A DNA stretch of 64,000 nt, taken from assembly GCA_028867755.1 (NCBI GenBank), contig JAGWFT010000002.1, forward strand, positions 62,001 to 126,000, given 5' to 3'. How positions within the stretch are numbered: the stretch's first letter is position 1; each line of letters begins with the position of its first letter. The notes below the pieces were generated by a model. It ran no database searches and was not told the DNA's origin. It saw only the letters and a program-made list of their open reading frames with translations. Position numbers and translations under genes: made by a program. Source of the stretch: Nitrososphaerota archaeon (GTDB taxonomy: Archaea; Thermoproteota; Nitrososphaeria; Nitrososphaerales; Nitrosopumilaceae). Below are positions 17,443 to 25,410 of this stretch, one piece after another.

Positions 17443-17712
17443 ATGATGAGCGCGATATTCATGCTCGTAGGTATGCTGTCTAACTTTGCAGGTCAAATAG
17501 GTCCAAACTATGACCCGCTATTCTATGATGTCATGACCTACATATTTGCAACTATGATGTTCGCAGTATTCCTACTCGGCGTCATTGCTTTCTGGCTCAG
17601 AGCACACGGAATGGGTTCAGGCGCTGTCAGAGAAAGATGGGTCTCTGAACTCGACAAGCACTTTGAGAGAGAAGGCATTGGTCTGATACCAGACAACGGA
17701 AAATACTGGTAG
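17443..17712 (+). CDS. two-helix membrane protein, candidate accessory AMO subunit (AmoY/AmoZ-like)
   Basis: 89-residue protein with a hydrophobic N-terminal segment, the sequence IGPNYDPLFYDVM, a second membrane helix (TYIFATMMFAVFLLGVIAFWL) and a charged C-terminal tail ending PDNGKYW. The ATG at 17443 fits a leaderless transcript from the TATA-like TATATA at 17412-17417. A TTG at 17434 would lie too close to the box. The neighbour upstream is a secreted one-helix protein, and PII, Amt and the amo genes are within 10 kb. See the adjacent entry for the AmoY/AmoZ suggestion. Confidence 0.6.
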   Translation: MMSAIFMLVGMLSNFAGQIGPNYDPLFYDVMTYIFATMMFAVFLLGVIAFWLRAHGMGSGAVRERWVSELDKHFEREGIGLIPDNGKYW

Positions 17713-17778
17713 AATTCCATCCTTTTTCCTTCTTTTTAATTACGACTAGTGCTATCGTTAAGATAATTGATTGGCCCT

Positions 17779-18294
17779 TTAACTCGGTGGAGTAAAGGTT
17801 GGTGCTCCCTGGCTGTTCTTTGAGACAAATTCTGCTCTATAATGCGCACCATCTTGTAAGAGTGTGTGGATGAAATCAGGTGACTCTACTCCATTGACAT
17901 AGATCTTGGACTGTTTATCGTCCATATCTCGCAAATCAAATCCCATTAACCATAAGAAATGGCCTACTTCGAACGGATATTCTTTTGTCCATGCAGCATG
18001 AATTACCCCGTCATCTGATAGAGTATAGATAGACCGTTGGCAATCTTTTGTAATTCCAATGTTGGCAGGTATGTCTTGTTTTGCTCCATCCACATAAATC
18101 TCCAAAGTGGCAGATAATTGATATTTTATGTCACGGCCGTTTATGCACTGGTAAAGAGGATCATCTGCTTTTACTATCTTTTGGATTACCAATGTATTGG
18201 TTAATGCTATCCCAATTCCTATGGCTGCTGTAATTGCAAGATACCTGAGGGTTTTCTTCCGTTTTGATGGATCCCCCATTCCAGGCCAGATCAT
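17779..18294 (-). CDS. membrane-anchored extracytoplasmic protein
   Basis: 171-residue protein with a basic N-terminus (SKRKKTLRYL), one membrane helix (AITAAIGIGIALTNTLVI) and an external domain rich in beta strands. Two cysteines in the external part (YQCINGRD and KDCQRS) could form a disulfide. Its anchor closely resembles that of the gene at 23360 (GVGIALSNSL). Function unknown; it is convergent with the preceding small membrane protein gene. Confidence 0.6.
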   Translation of the reverse strand: MIWPGMGDPSKRKKTLRYLAITAAIGIGIALTNTLVIQKIVKADDPLYQCINGRDIKYQLSATLEIYVDGAKQDIPANIGITKDCQRSIYTLSDDGVIHAAWTKEYPFEVGHFLWLMGFDLRDMDDKQSKIYVNGVESPDFIHTLLQDGAHYRAEFVSKNSQGAPTFTPPS

Positions 18295-18380
18295 GAGCTT
18301 GCTTGTGGGTTAATCGAGTTATATACATTGACATCTAGCACATTAGGACTAGATTTTGTGAAAATATGTATAAAAGAAAT

Positions 18381-18722
18381 TTAGAGTGAAGACTCGCCGC
18401 GCTTTTTGGTTCCTACATCTATGGCGTCATCTACATTATAGATGAATATTTTGCCTTCTCCTGTCATACCAGTACTTGCATGAGATGTTATGGCATCAAC
18501 GACTTTGTCCACCATGTTATCATGTACTACAACATAGATGTTTACGTTCACATTAAAGGCAGATTGGAATCGTCCACCTCTCCCAGATGATACCATCTCT
18601 CTGGGTCTCTTTCCTCTACCTTTTGCTGTGAAATATGTGAAGCCACCGATGTCTAATTGTGTTAATGCAGTAAAGACTGGATCTAACTTGTCTTCTGGAA
18701 TTACAGCTTCTATTTTTTTCAT
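18381..18722 (-). CDS. glnK: PII nitrogen regulatory protein (GlnK/GlnB family)
   Basis: 113-residue PII protein sensing 2-oxoglutarate and ATP/ADP and normally controlling Amt transporters. N-terminal MKKIEAVIPEDKLDPVFTAL and the C-terminal nucleotide site TGMTGEGKIFIYNVDDA match the family. The T-loop (about residues 37-57, GRGKRPREMVSSGRGGRF) lacks the Tyr that is uridylylated in enteric PII; a Phe stands there. The Met at 18722 gives the canonical start; one at 18734 adds four residues. It is divergent from the Cas4-like gene and 2.7 kb from amt. Confidence 0.9.
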   Translation of the reverse strand: MKKIEAVIPEDKLDPVFTALTQLDIGGFTYFTAKGRGKRPREMVSSGRGGRFQSAFNVNVNIYVVVHDNMVDKVVDAITSHASTGMTGEGKIFIYNVDDAIDVGTKKRGESSL

Positions 18723-18794
18723 AGCTAGATTCATTGCAACTATGAAATGCTTTTATTAAAATTATTGCTTAGATGTATACTAAAGAAAGAATAA

Positions 18795-18836
18795 TATCAT
18801 AAAAAGACGATTTTGGGATAAAATACCTTTTATAGA
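18795..18836 (+). promoter_or_regulatory. promoter module shared with amt
   Basis: TATCATAAAAA at 18795-18805 and a 21-bp block GGATAAAATACC...TATAGA at 18816-18836, followed by the ATG at 18859. The same two blocks occur before amt with identical internal spacing (21 bases) and identical distance to the ATG (43 bases). TTTTATA within the block is the likely TATA box for a leaderless transcript. Confidence 0.75.
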
Positions 18837-18858
18837 TCAAAAACCGCTTTTTCAAAGA

Positions 18859-19605
18859 ATGACCGAATCTAAAATCAAGAAGGTTCGAATAGTAGAGAAA
18901 GTTCAAGAAAAACTCAAGCAGGGAATCGATAACTATAGAGCAGCAGGTGACGCAGCACCAAAATTTGATGTCTATGATGTGATCGAAGAAGTGTTTGCAG
19001 CAATTAATCCAACAATAGCTGACGAAGGTAAAGTAACAGTGGATGAGGTCAGCGGTTGTCTGCGAGCTTCATATCTGGACAGAAAAGATCCATCTGAAAA
19101 AACTCACAAACAGATGCTGTCAAAAATTATGCAAAAGAGTGCATTGAGCATTATGGAAAAACCCGTAGAGGGACAGCTTGATGCAGGCTCCGGCGTAAAA
19201 CTAGTTGGCAGAGCAGAAAGAGTTGAAGATGATGTAGCAATGGTGTTCAAGGCAGTCGAGGAATTACCAGAGATGCCATATCCAGAACACTTCATACAGC
19301 TAAATTCCTATCTGCACATGTTTGGAAAACCAGAAGGTGTAATCGTCTACTTCGACAAAGAAGGAAATGAAATGGAATTCCAAGTTCCAAGAAGTGACCG
19401 ACTCATGGGTGAAACCAAACGTAGAGCTCGTATATTGAACACATTGTTGAAAAACAATATTGCTCCTGCAATAGAACCATCCGAAAGATGTCTTAGTTGC
19501 CCACATAACGAAAAGTGTTACTATACATCTGAGGACAAACAAAAATGGGGCTTTTGGGCTCGTGGCAAATGGCGCGAACTTAAACCAAAAGACAACATCC
19601 TATAA
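18859..19605 (+). CDS. Cas4-like PD-(D/E)XK protein with C-terminal cysteine cluster
   Basis: 248-residue protein with the layout of Cas4/RecB-type nucleases: an N-terminal cysteine segment EVSGCLRASYLDRK, a central nuclease-like core (KLVGRAERVEDDVAMVFKAV, then HFIQLNSYLHMFG with the conserved Gln), and a C-terminal C-x2-C-x5-C cluster (CLSCPHNEKC) suited to an Fe-S centre. The core looks degenerate: the usual G-x-x-D reads GRAE and the E-x-K triad reads V-F-K. No CRISPR array or cas gene is nearby. It shares its promoter with amt and is divergent from PII. DNA-repair or a non-catalytic role is possible. Confidence 0.7.
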   Translation: MTESKIKKVRIVEKVQEKLKQGIDNYRAAGDAAPKFDVYDVIEEVFAAINPTIADEGKVTVDEVSGCLRASYLDRKDPSEKTHKQMLSKIMQKSALSIMEKPVEGQLDAGSGVKLVGRAERVEDDVAMVFKAVEELPEMPYPEHFIQLNSYLHMFGKPEGVIVYFDKEGNEMEFQVPRSDRLMGETKRRARILNTLLKNNIAPAIEPSERCLSCPHNEKCYYTSEDKQKWGFWARGKWRELKPKDNIL

Positions 19606-19720
19606 CTACACTTTTTTATTCTAATTTTTATTTTATGGAATGCCAATAACTGAATTTGATCTCTTATCCCTCTCTCATAAGATCTAATAGTACAAAGCAG
19701 AAATTATGTAATTCTGTAAA

Positions 19721-19945
19721 TCACTTCAATGTGTCTGAATTTTCTACATTTCTTAGGTAAACTTTAGTCTTGAATGGTTTTTGTGCGTCCTTGTGATGAT
19801 ACAAGATCTTGATGCCGTGCTCAAAAGGTACAATCTGAATAGAATCAGTTGGCTGTAATGAATTATCAGTCTCTCTTAGATATTCAACTAATTCTCTTTG
19901 TGGCATTTTAAGAATTTCTTCTATTTTTTTTCTGCTAGATTTCAA
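19721..19945 (-). CDS. small hypothetical protein
   Basis: 74-residue protein with a basic helical N-terminus (KSSRKKIEEILKMPQRELVEYLRE) and a strand-rich C-terminal half (IQIVPFEHGIKILYHH). It is convergent with the Cas4-like gene. No family recognised; coding status rests on ORF quality and the gap it fills. Confidence 0.45.
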   Translation of the reverse strand: MKSSRKKIEEILKMPQRELVEYLRETDNSLQPTDSIQIVPFEHGIKILYHHKDAQKPFKTKVYLRNVENSDTLK

Positions 19946-20063
19946 TATGTTCCGAATTCAATTCTGATATATAATGTGTCTTGATTTTGGTACTCATTGA
20001 TGATACTGTTGATACGGTGTCATGTTTACTGTTAAATATGCTAAATGATTTGAGACCTTTGAT

Positions 20064-20540
20064 ATGGTTGATAGCAAAATAGATTGGTTTGAAAATTTTC
20101 TAGGACTTGGGTATCATCTTTATGATGTCAGGCCAGTTTTACTTGTTCTTTTAGATGAAAGAAAGGAAATTGCTAATACTTGGAATAAGATTCTGAAATA
20201 TTTTCCAGACGATGAAATTAAAACAAGATTCATAGAAAGAGGATCTACCTATGAATTTGTTCTTTATTGTGAATCTCGTATATTGCAGACTACATGGGTT
20301 TTCCTAAAATCTCTTAACATGTCTGAGCATTACAAGCAGTTCAAAGAAGACTATGATGGTGCAGCTGTACTAAAACTAGCATTGTACATCAAAAAAAAGA
20401 AAGGTGACAACGAACTAGAGATATTCAAGTATCAAAAAAGACTAACAAATGTAAAATTTCTTACTGAACCAGAAGCAGAACAGGATTTCATACTGACAAG
20501 AGCTACTCAGAAGCTTCATGACAAGCCACATGATAATTAA
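20064..20540 (+). CDS. hypothetical cytoplasmic protein
   Basis: 158-residue soluble protein without signal peptide or membrane helices, mixed alpha/beta and charged in the C-terminal third (LYIKKKKGDNELEIFKYQKR). No conserved motif recognised. Convergent with the PH-like gene that follows. Confidence 0.55.
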   Translation: MVDSKIDWFENFLGLGYHLYDVRPVLLVLLDERKEIANTWNKILKYFPDDEIKTRFIERGSTYEFVLYCESRILQTTWVFLKSLNMSEHYKQFKEDYDGAAVLKLALYIKKKKGDNELEIFKYQKRLTNVKFLTEPEAEQDFILTRATQKLHDKPHDN

Positions 20541-20561
20541 AACCACGATAGATAGTGTATG

Positions 20562-21047
20562 CTACAAGTGTGATTTTATCAAATTTACCCATTCATCCCA
20601 ATCCAAGCTATAATACATCAGTGGCTGTCGTTGGGGATAATTTATCACGGCTCTTGTTATGGCAAATTCATACTTCTTTATCTTGTTTTTTTGGTCTTTG
20701 AATGTGATTCTAAGAAAGTTTACTTTTCTAGATGTGACGCTCTCAACATTTACTATGGAACTCAATGGAATCATCCAACTTTTAGAACTCTTTGATATGT
20801 CCTCGTCTAGATCTGCTTCAGAATAATGTGCAAGTTTTCCCACCCTTGCCTTGTCGTCACCAAAGTACTTCTCCCTCTCTTTAGGCGTGATATACAAATA
20901 ATGAGGGGCAAAAATTACATTCTTGTCTGTTAATGCAAGAACTCCTTCCTTACTTTTATGGAAAAAGCCTGCTAATCCAAGAGCTATTCCCCAAATCTTT
21001 GGAAGCGAAGCTATGATGTATTCTTCGTCTTCTAAATTAACTCTCAT
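20562..21047 (-). CDS. PH/GRAM-like domain protein
   Basis: About 161 residues from the preferred Met at 21047 (an upstream in-frame Met at 21080 adds a non-family-like segment). It shows the strand-rich pattern of PH/GRAM-like domains: GVLALTDKNVIFAPHYLYIT, then WMIPLSSIVNVESVTSRKVNFLRITFKD and a closing helix (WDEWVNLIKSHL). Such domains bind lipids or peptides. The assignment rests on the pattern of strands only. Confidence 0.55.
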   Translation of the reverse strand: MRVNLEDEEYIIASLPKIWGIALGLAGFFHKSKEGVLALTDKNVIFAPHYLYITPKEREKYFGDDKARVGKLAHYSEADLDEDISKSSKSWMIPLSSIVNVESVTSRKVNFLRITFKDQKNKIKKYEFAITRAVINYPQRQPLMYYSLDWDEWVNLIKSHL

Positions 21048-21120
21048 TGAAATAAGCAATACTGAAGATGGGTAAATCAATCTATCTTGCTATAGTGAAA
21101 TATTAAAAATAACGTGGATT

Positions 21121-21282
21121 TTATGGATGGCCTTCGCCTTCAAACGTCATTCCATAAGTTCCAGCATGTTTGCCTTCTTTGATTCTCTTGTATCGATACG
21201 CCCTTTCACCAAAGTAAATGGCAATCGTCATTCCAAGAGCAACTGCAGTTGCAATGAATATAGTTATGTCTGCTTCTGCCAT
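21121..21282 (-). CDS. 53-residue single-helix membrane protein
   Basis: Short gene with one N-terminal membrane helix (ITIFIATAVALGMTIAIYFG), a basic segment (ERAYRYKRIKEGKH) and a glycine-rich tail ending EGEGHP. The ATG at 21282 reads MAEADITIF. It lies divergently next to amt, sharing the 160-base intergenic region. Single-helix subunits of this size often belong to respiratory or transport complexes; no family is recognised here. Confidence 0.6.
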   Translation of the reverse strand: MAEADITIFIATAVALGMTIAIYFGERAYRYKRIKEGKHAGTYGMTFEGEGHP

Positions 21283-21337
21283 GGCAAAGATACTTGGTAG
21301 CTTGTATAATAATTTTCTTTAAGATTTTTTGAAATTT

Positions 21338-21423
21338 TATGATACCATAATTCGATCAAAAGTATCATATCTTCTGTATAGTATCATAAAAAAGAGTTTT
21401 TAGGATAAAATACCTTTTATAGA
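21338..21423 (+). promoter_or_regulatory. amt promoter with repeated GTATCATA sites
   Basis: Three copies of GTATCATA: inverted at 21338-21345 (TATGATAC) and direct at 21362-21369 and 21381-21388, the last two 19 bases apart. They are followed by the 21-bp block at 21403-21423 that is identical to one before the Cas4-like gene. The ATG of amt is at 21446, fitting a leaderless transcript. The repeats look like an operator for an unknown regulator. Confidence 0.7.
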
Positions 21424-21445
21424 CGAGAACCATCTCTACGAAAAG

Positions 21446-22951
21446 ATGTCGGAAACAATCTCGAGAATGCCATTACAGATATTATCTAAGCACAAATGGC
21501 CGCTCGTTTTTGCCTTGGCAGCTTTGGTCGTCACAGTGTCAGGATTCACTGCAATGCAAGACGCACAAGCACAATTTGGTCCAATTGGCAATCTTGCCAA
21601 TCCGCAAAAGACAAATGAAATTCACTGTGGTCAAGCAATGACCCCACCAGGAAATGGAACCTTTGGTGGTAGTGAAGCACCATGTATCGATACAGGAGAT
21701 ACAACTTTCATGTACGCAGCAGCTGTGTTCGTCATGATAATGACACCAGGTGGTGTCGGTTTCTTGTATGGTGGTGCCACACGAAGAAAACAAGCACTAA
21801 CAGTCATCTTACAGAATTTCATGGTCTACTCAATTGTGAGTGTTCAGTGGGTCGTTTGGGGTTATGCAATAATGTTTGGTCCATCTGCAGATCCATATGG
21901 TTTCATCGGAAACTTGGATTGGTTTGGACTGAATAATGTCTTTCATAATGCACCAGCTGACGTTTACGCACCAACAATTCCACACTTGGCCTATGTTATG
22001 TTCCAGCTCATGTTCGCTGCTATCACTCCTGCACTTGCAATCGCAGGATATGCTGATAGAGTCAAAATGAGTGCATTTCTGATTCATGTAGTTCTATGGA
22101 CTACATTTGTCTATGACTTTGTTGGACATGCAAACTGGTCACTTGGAAGTCAGGGCACTTCAGTAGGTTGGTTAGCAAAAATAGGGACAGAAGACTTTGC
22201 AGGTGGTACAGTCATCCACATCACATCAGGTTTTGCTGGATTAGCTGCCGCAATGTTCCTTGGACGTAGAATAGGTTATGGAAAAGCTCCATTTGAACCT
22301 CATTCAATTCCGCTAATTATCCTAGGAGCTACAATTCTTTGGTTTGGTTGGTTCGGTTTCAACCCAGGAAGTGCAGGATTTGCAGGGTTCCTTGAAACTC
22401 AGGCTTTCCAAAACACGAACGTGGCAACGGCTGTTGCGGCAATTTGGTGGCTGTTTCTATCTTGGGCTCACACAGGAAAAGCAAGTGCAATTGGCGCTTG
22501 TAACGGTGCAGTAGCTGGACTTGTAGCAATTACGCCAGCGTCAGGTTTCATTGGAACTTGGGCATCAATAATCGTAGGCTTTGCATGTGCAACTGTCTGC
22601 TTCTATTGTGTCTTAATCAAGAACCGGGCAAGAATAGACGATGCGTTGGATACATGGGGTGTCCACGGAATGGGTGGTGTTACTGGTGCACTCTTAACAG
22701 GTGCGTTCAGTGAAACACGTATCAATCCATACGGTCACAACGGACTATTCTTTGGAAACCCAATGCAGTTTGTAATCAACTGTGAAGGAGCAGGCTTTGG
22801 AGCCGCATGGTCATTTGGTATCACTTACATAATATGGAGAATACAAGATGCAATTTGGCCTGGCGGTGTAAGAGTCACACCAAAAGAAGAAGAGATAGGC
22901 TTAGACTTGTCACAAGTCGGAGAAAGAGCATACTCGCAATTTGCGGAGTAG
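21446..22951 (+). CDS. amt: ammonium transporter Amt
   Basis: 501-residue Amt/Rh channel importing ammonium, the energy substrate and nitrogen source of this organism. A hydrophobic leader (about residues 17-40) precedes the core, which has 11 expected helices. Recognisable sites: FVMIMTPGGVGFLYGG near the first core helix, the conserved Asp in VYDFVGHANWSLG, the pore twin histidines in GGTVIHITSG and WGVHGMGG, and the WFGWFGFNPGS signature. PII is nearby and divergent small genes flank it. The promoter holds repeated operator-like sites. Confidence 0.96.
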   Translation: MSETISRMPLQILSKHKWPLVFALAALVVTVSGFTAMQDAQAQFGPIGNLANPQKTNEIHCGQAMTPPGNGTFGGSEAPCIDTGDTTFMYAAAVFVMIMTPGGVGFLYGGATRRKQALTVILQNFMVYSIVSVQWVVWGYAIMFGPSADPYGFIGNLDWFGLNNVFHNAPADVYAPTIPHLAYVMFQLMFAAITPALAIAGYADRVKMSAFLIHVVLWTTFVYDFVGHANWSLGSQGTSVGWLAKIGTEDFAGGTVIHITSGFAGLAAAMFLGRRIGYGKAPFEPHSIPLIILGATILWFGWFGFNPGSAGFAGFLETQAFQNTNVATAVAAIWWLFLSWAHTGKASAIGACNGAVAGLVAITPASGFIGTWASIIVGFACATVCFYCVLIKNRARIDDALDTWGVHGMGGVTGALLTGAFSETRINPYGHNGLFFGNPMQFVINCEGAGFGAAWSFGITYIIWRIQDAIWPGGVRVTPKEEEIGLDLSQVGERAYSQFAE

Positions 22952-23057
22952 TGTTCAGAACCCCTTCATTTTTCTGTTTATTTTTCATAATCTAGAGTGA
23001 GATGAATCTATTTTGGTTTCAGAAACGGTAAAAAGGATGGGGGCTTAGACTCAAACA

Positions 23058-23270
23058 ATGGTCGACAAATGGTTAGCATTTTGTGCATCACAATTCCTAA
23101 GCGGAGGATTGGGATTCTATTGGGGATTTGCAGCAAGAGCTGATCCACATCATTATAATTTGATATTCATGTATGTCGGAGGTTTCTTTTTCTCACTTGG
23201 CGTATTTGCTATAACTCGATGGGGATTTGACAGGTGGAAGTCAAAACAGAAACCACGACGACGTAAATAA
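23058..23270 (+). CDS. small two-helix membrane protein
   Basis: 70-residue protein with two membrane helices (about residues 10-26 and 34-53), the sequence ARADPHHYNLIFMYVGG between them and a strongly basic tail (KSKQKPRRRK), giving an internal C-terminus. It follows amt by about 106 bases. Function unknown. Confidence 0.6.
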   Translation: MVDKWLAFCASQFLSGGLGFYWGFAARADPHHYNLIFMYVGGFFFSLGVFAITRWGFDRWKSKQKPRRRK

Positions 23271-23359
23271 ATCCCAACTTTTTCATACCTTTTAAAATTA
23301 ATTTTTTATAAATTAGGTTTGTTTATATCAACCAGTCTTACGAATACCTTTGATCTTCT

Positions 23360-24052
23360 TTGTCCAAAGACAAATCATTTCATTTGACCAGAAAAAAACG
23401 CTATATGATCTTTGCAGTTATTACAGCAGTGGGAGTGGGAATTGCACTCTCTAATTCTTTGAGCAGCTTCAATTATGGGCATACAAAAGACTGGAATTTT
23501 GATTCTTACCAAAATAATACTTTGCCTGCAGATTTTGCAGCCTTTGAATCAAATTCTGAATCTGGATTGTGGGTGGTAAAAGCTGATGACTCGACATCAT
23601 CAAAACCTAATGTGTTAGCAACATTGCCTACCGTAAATAGTTCAGGTTATCATATGCAAATAATGCCTGATTCTCCTGCAGTATCTGATGCTGAAATCAG
23701 TGTAAAATTCAAGATAATGCCTGGTCACAAGGTAGAGCAAGCTGGACTGGTAATCCGATTTATTGACCCAAGTCACTATTTTGTTTTGATGGCAGATCCG
23801 GCAAACAATAGGCTCTCATTGTGTAAAGCTGATATTCAATTTGTAGTGTGTAACTATGAGATAAACACGCCAATTAGTACAGGTGAATGGCACACTTTGA
23901 AAGCTACTACCTCATCAGAGGGCATAGGAGGGTGGTTAGATGGTAGCGAACTGATCAAAGCCAATAATGAATACTATCAAACTGGACAGGTGGGACTGTG
24001 GACCAAGGATGATACTGAAGCTTCTTTTGATGACCTGAAAATCGACTACTAG
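23360..24052 (+). CDS. membrane-anchored LamG/DUF1080-like protein
   Basis: 230-residue protein (TTG start) with an N-terminal anchor (RKKRYMIFAVITAVGVGIALSNSL) and an external concanavalin-A-like domain. The latter shows the jelly-roll pattern of DUF1080/LamG proteins: DWNFDSYQNNTLPADF, ISVKFKIMPGHKVEQAGLVIRF, HYFVLMADPANNRLSL, GEWHTLKA and the closing GQVGLWTKDDTEASFDDLKI. Such domains bind glycans or act on glycosides. The anchor resembles that of the gene at 17779. Binding target unknown. Confidence 0.7.
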   Translation: MSKDKSFHLTRKKRYMIFAVITAVGVGIALSNSLSSFNYGHTKDWNFDSYQNNTLPADFAAFESNSESGLWVVKADDSTSSKPNVLATLPTVNSSGYHMQIMPDSPAVSDAEISVKFKIMPGHKVEQAGLVIRFIDPSHYFVLMADPANNRLSLCKADIQFVVCNYEINTPISTGEWHTLKATTSSEGIGGWLDGSELIKANNEYYQTGQVGLWTKDDTEASFDDLKIDY

Positions 24053-24139
24053 CGATTTCGATAAAAACATCCCTGCTGAAATCCTAATGCTAGGCAAAGT
24101 TTTTGAAACTTTTATTAAATGACTAGGTGAAACTAAGAT

Positions 24140-24448
24140 ATGTTATTTGGAATTTTTGCAGTGCACAGTCCAGAATTGTGTCCATTGAACAACACCCGAA
24201 GCAAGAAAATTTTCTTGGAAATTGAAAACAAAATGAAAGCAAACATGAAGAAATTCAATATATCCAAAGTCGTTAACTTTTACATGTCAGTACTTGAGCA
24301 CGAATGGATAATTATCTTGGATGCAAAAAATGCACATGATATAGAACAGCTTTGTATTGCTGTTGGGATATCGTCTCTGAGTACTGTAAAAATTGTGCCT
24401 ATGAATGACTTTAAAGTAGTTGCAAAAAAATTCAAATCTAAAAACTGA
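24140..24448 (+). CDS. small conserved-looking hypothetical protein
   Basis: 102 residues beginning MLFGIFAVHSPELCPLNN, with helix-strand alternation (KMKANMKKFNISKVVNFYMSV, then EWIIILDAKNAHDIEQLCIAVG) resembling the ferredoxin-like fold of small dimeric alpha-beta barrel proteins. No ligand motif is visible. Function unknown; the opening phrase might hold a metal-binding His/Cys pair. Confidence 0.6.
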   Translation: MLFGIFAVHSPELCPLNNTRSKKIFLEIENKMKANMKKFNISKVVNFYMSVLEHEWIIILDAKNAHDIEQLCIAVGISSLSTVKIVPMNDFKVVAKKFKSKN

Positions 24449-24501
24449 TATCTTCTGCCTAAATAGGCAGGAATTAGTATGGCCAAAGTCTAAGGTTTAC
24501 T

Positions 24502-24792
24502 GTGAGCTCAAGCAAGGATAATCACGAAAAAGTTCGTTTGCGAAGTCAGCTAATTCTTGCATTGATTCCAAGTTTTATTTCACAGATGATTGCCTTCTAC
24601 AGAATTAGAAAAGTGCTTTACGGAATTATAATAGAGGTAGCAATTTTCTTCATTGCTCTTGTCATTAACTTGGTAATATCGTGGCCAATTGGGATGGTGT
24701 TTGCTTTGCCAATAACTGTTGGAATTCCTGTCTATTATATCAGAAAATGGACTATGGAATTTAATCGTGCAGATCAAGGTATGTTTGGATAA
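24502..24792 (+). CDS. small membrane protein
   Basis: 96-residue protein with a GTG start. It has a basic N-terminus, one hydrophobic stretch near residues 17-32, and two strong helices around 40-58 and 60-80. It ends shortly before the convergent amoB gene. Function unknown. Confidence 0.55.
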   Translation: MSSSKDNHEKVRLRSQLILALIPSFISQMIAFYRIRKVLYGIIIEVAIFFIALVINLVISWPIGMVFALPITVGIPVYYIRKWTMEFNRADQGMFG

Positions 24793-24843
24793 AGTCACCG
24801 CTAGTTGTGGTTTAATAAAATGAAAAGAGAGGGGGTGATTTTT

Positions 24844-25410
24844 TTAAATCACTTGCCACGGTCTTGTTGCAAATGTAATCGCATAACCTACTCCAATCAC
24901 TATTGATTGATATACAATGTTTGTATATGGAATTGGTTTTACGATTGGGTCGCCTGTTACGACTATAGTTTGTCCTGGACCAAGACCTGGACCGATGCTT
25001 GCTACGTTAAGCTGCGTATGCATGTGATATACTGCTGGCTCTAAAGCCCTGATTGTGAGCTTGTATGGAACCACACCGTTTGCTGGAATCGTAATTACGT
25101 TTCCTGGTGGGTCTCTTGAGACAATCTCCCATCTGTTACCAGCGTTAGGAGAGTCACCATATACAGTGTACCAGCCTCTGAGATCTCTATTTACGAGACT
25201 CACAAACTTGCCAGAATCTGTCAGAGTATCGCCTGTTTGGACAGATTGTTTAGACCAAGTCTCATCGTCTATCCTTACGAAACGGCTCTGCAGCTGTGCT
25301 TGTACACCGTGAGCTTCTGCATGTTGGAACATTTGTGCAAATGATGGTCCAACTGCTCCAAGTGCTACTATCACACCTATTGCAGCTACAATAAACTTCT
25401 TATCGACCAT
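24844..25410 (-). CDS. amoB: ammonia monooxygenase subunit B
   Basis: 188-residue archaeal AmoB, much shorter than bacterial AmoB/PmoB because it has a single cupredoxin-like domain and one C-terminal membrane helix. The signal-anchor (residues 5-25, FAQ cleavage) exposes the mature N-terminal His cluster QHAEAHG (His30, His34). HMH at residues 129-131 supplies the other ligands of the CuB site known from PmoB. Catalyses NH3 to NH2OH together with AmoA, AmoC and AmoX at the outer membrane face. Transcribed divergently from amoC. Confidence 0.96.
   Translation of the reverse strand: MVDKKFIVAAIGVIVALGAVGPSFAQMFQHAEAHGVQAQLQSRFVRIDDETWSKQSVQTGDTLTDSGKFVSLVNRDLRGWYTVYGDSPNAGNRWEIVSRDPPGNVITIPANGVVPYKLTIRALEPAVYHMHTQLNVASIGPGLGPGQTIVVTGDPIVKPIPYTNIVYQSIVIGVGYAITFATRPWQVI

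Noticed and set aside
18859-19605. Cas4-like gene as sign of a CRISPR-Cas locus
   Set aside because: No repeat array and no other cas gene in the window; nuclease residues look degraded.
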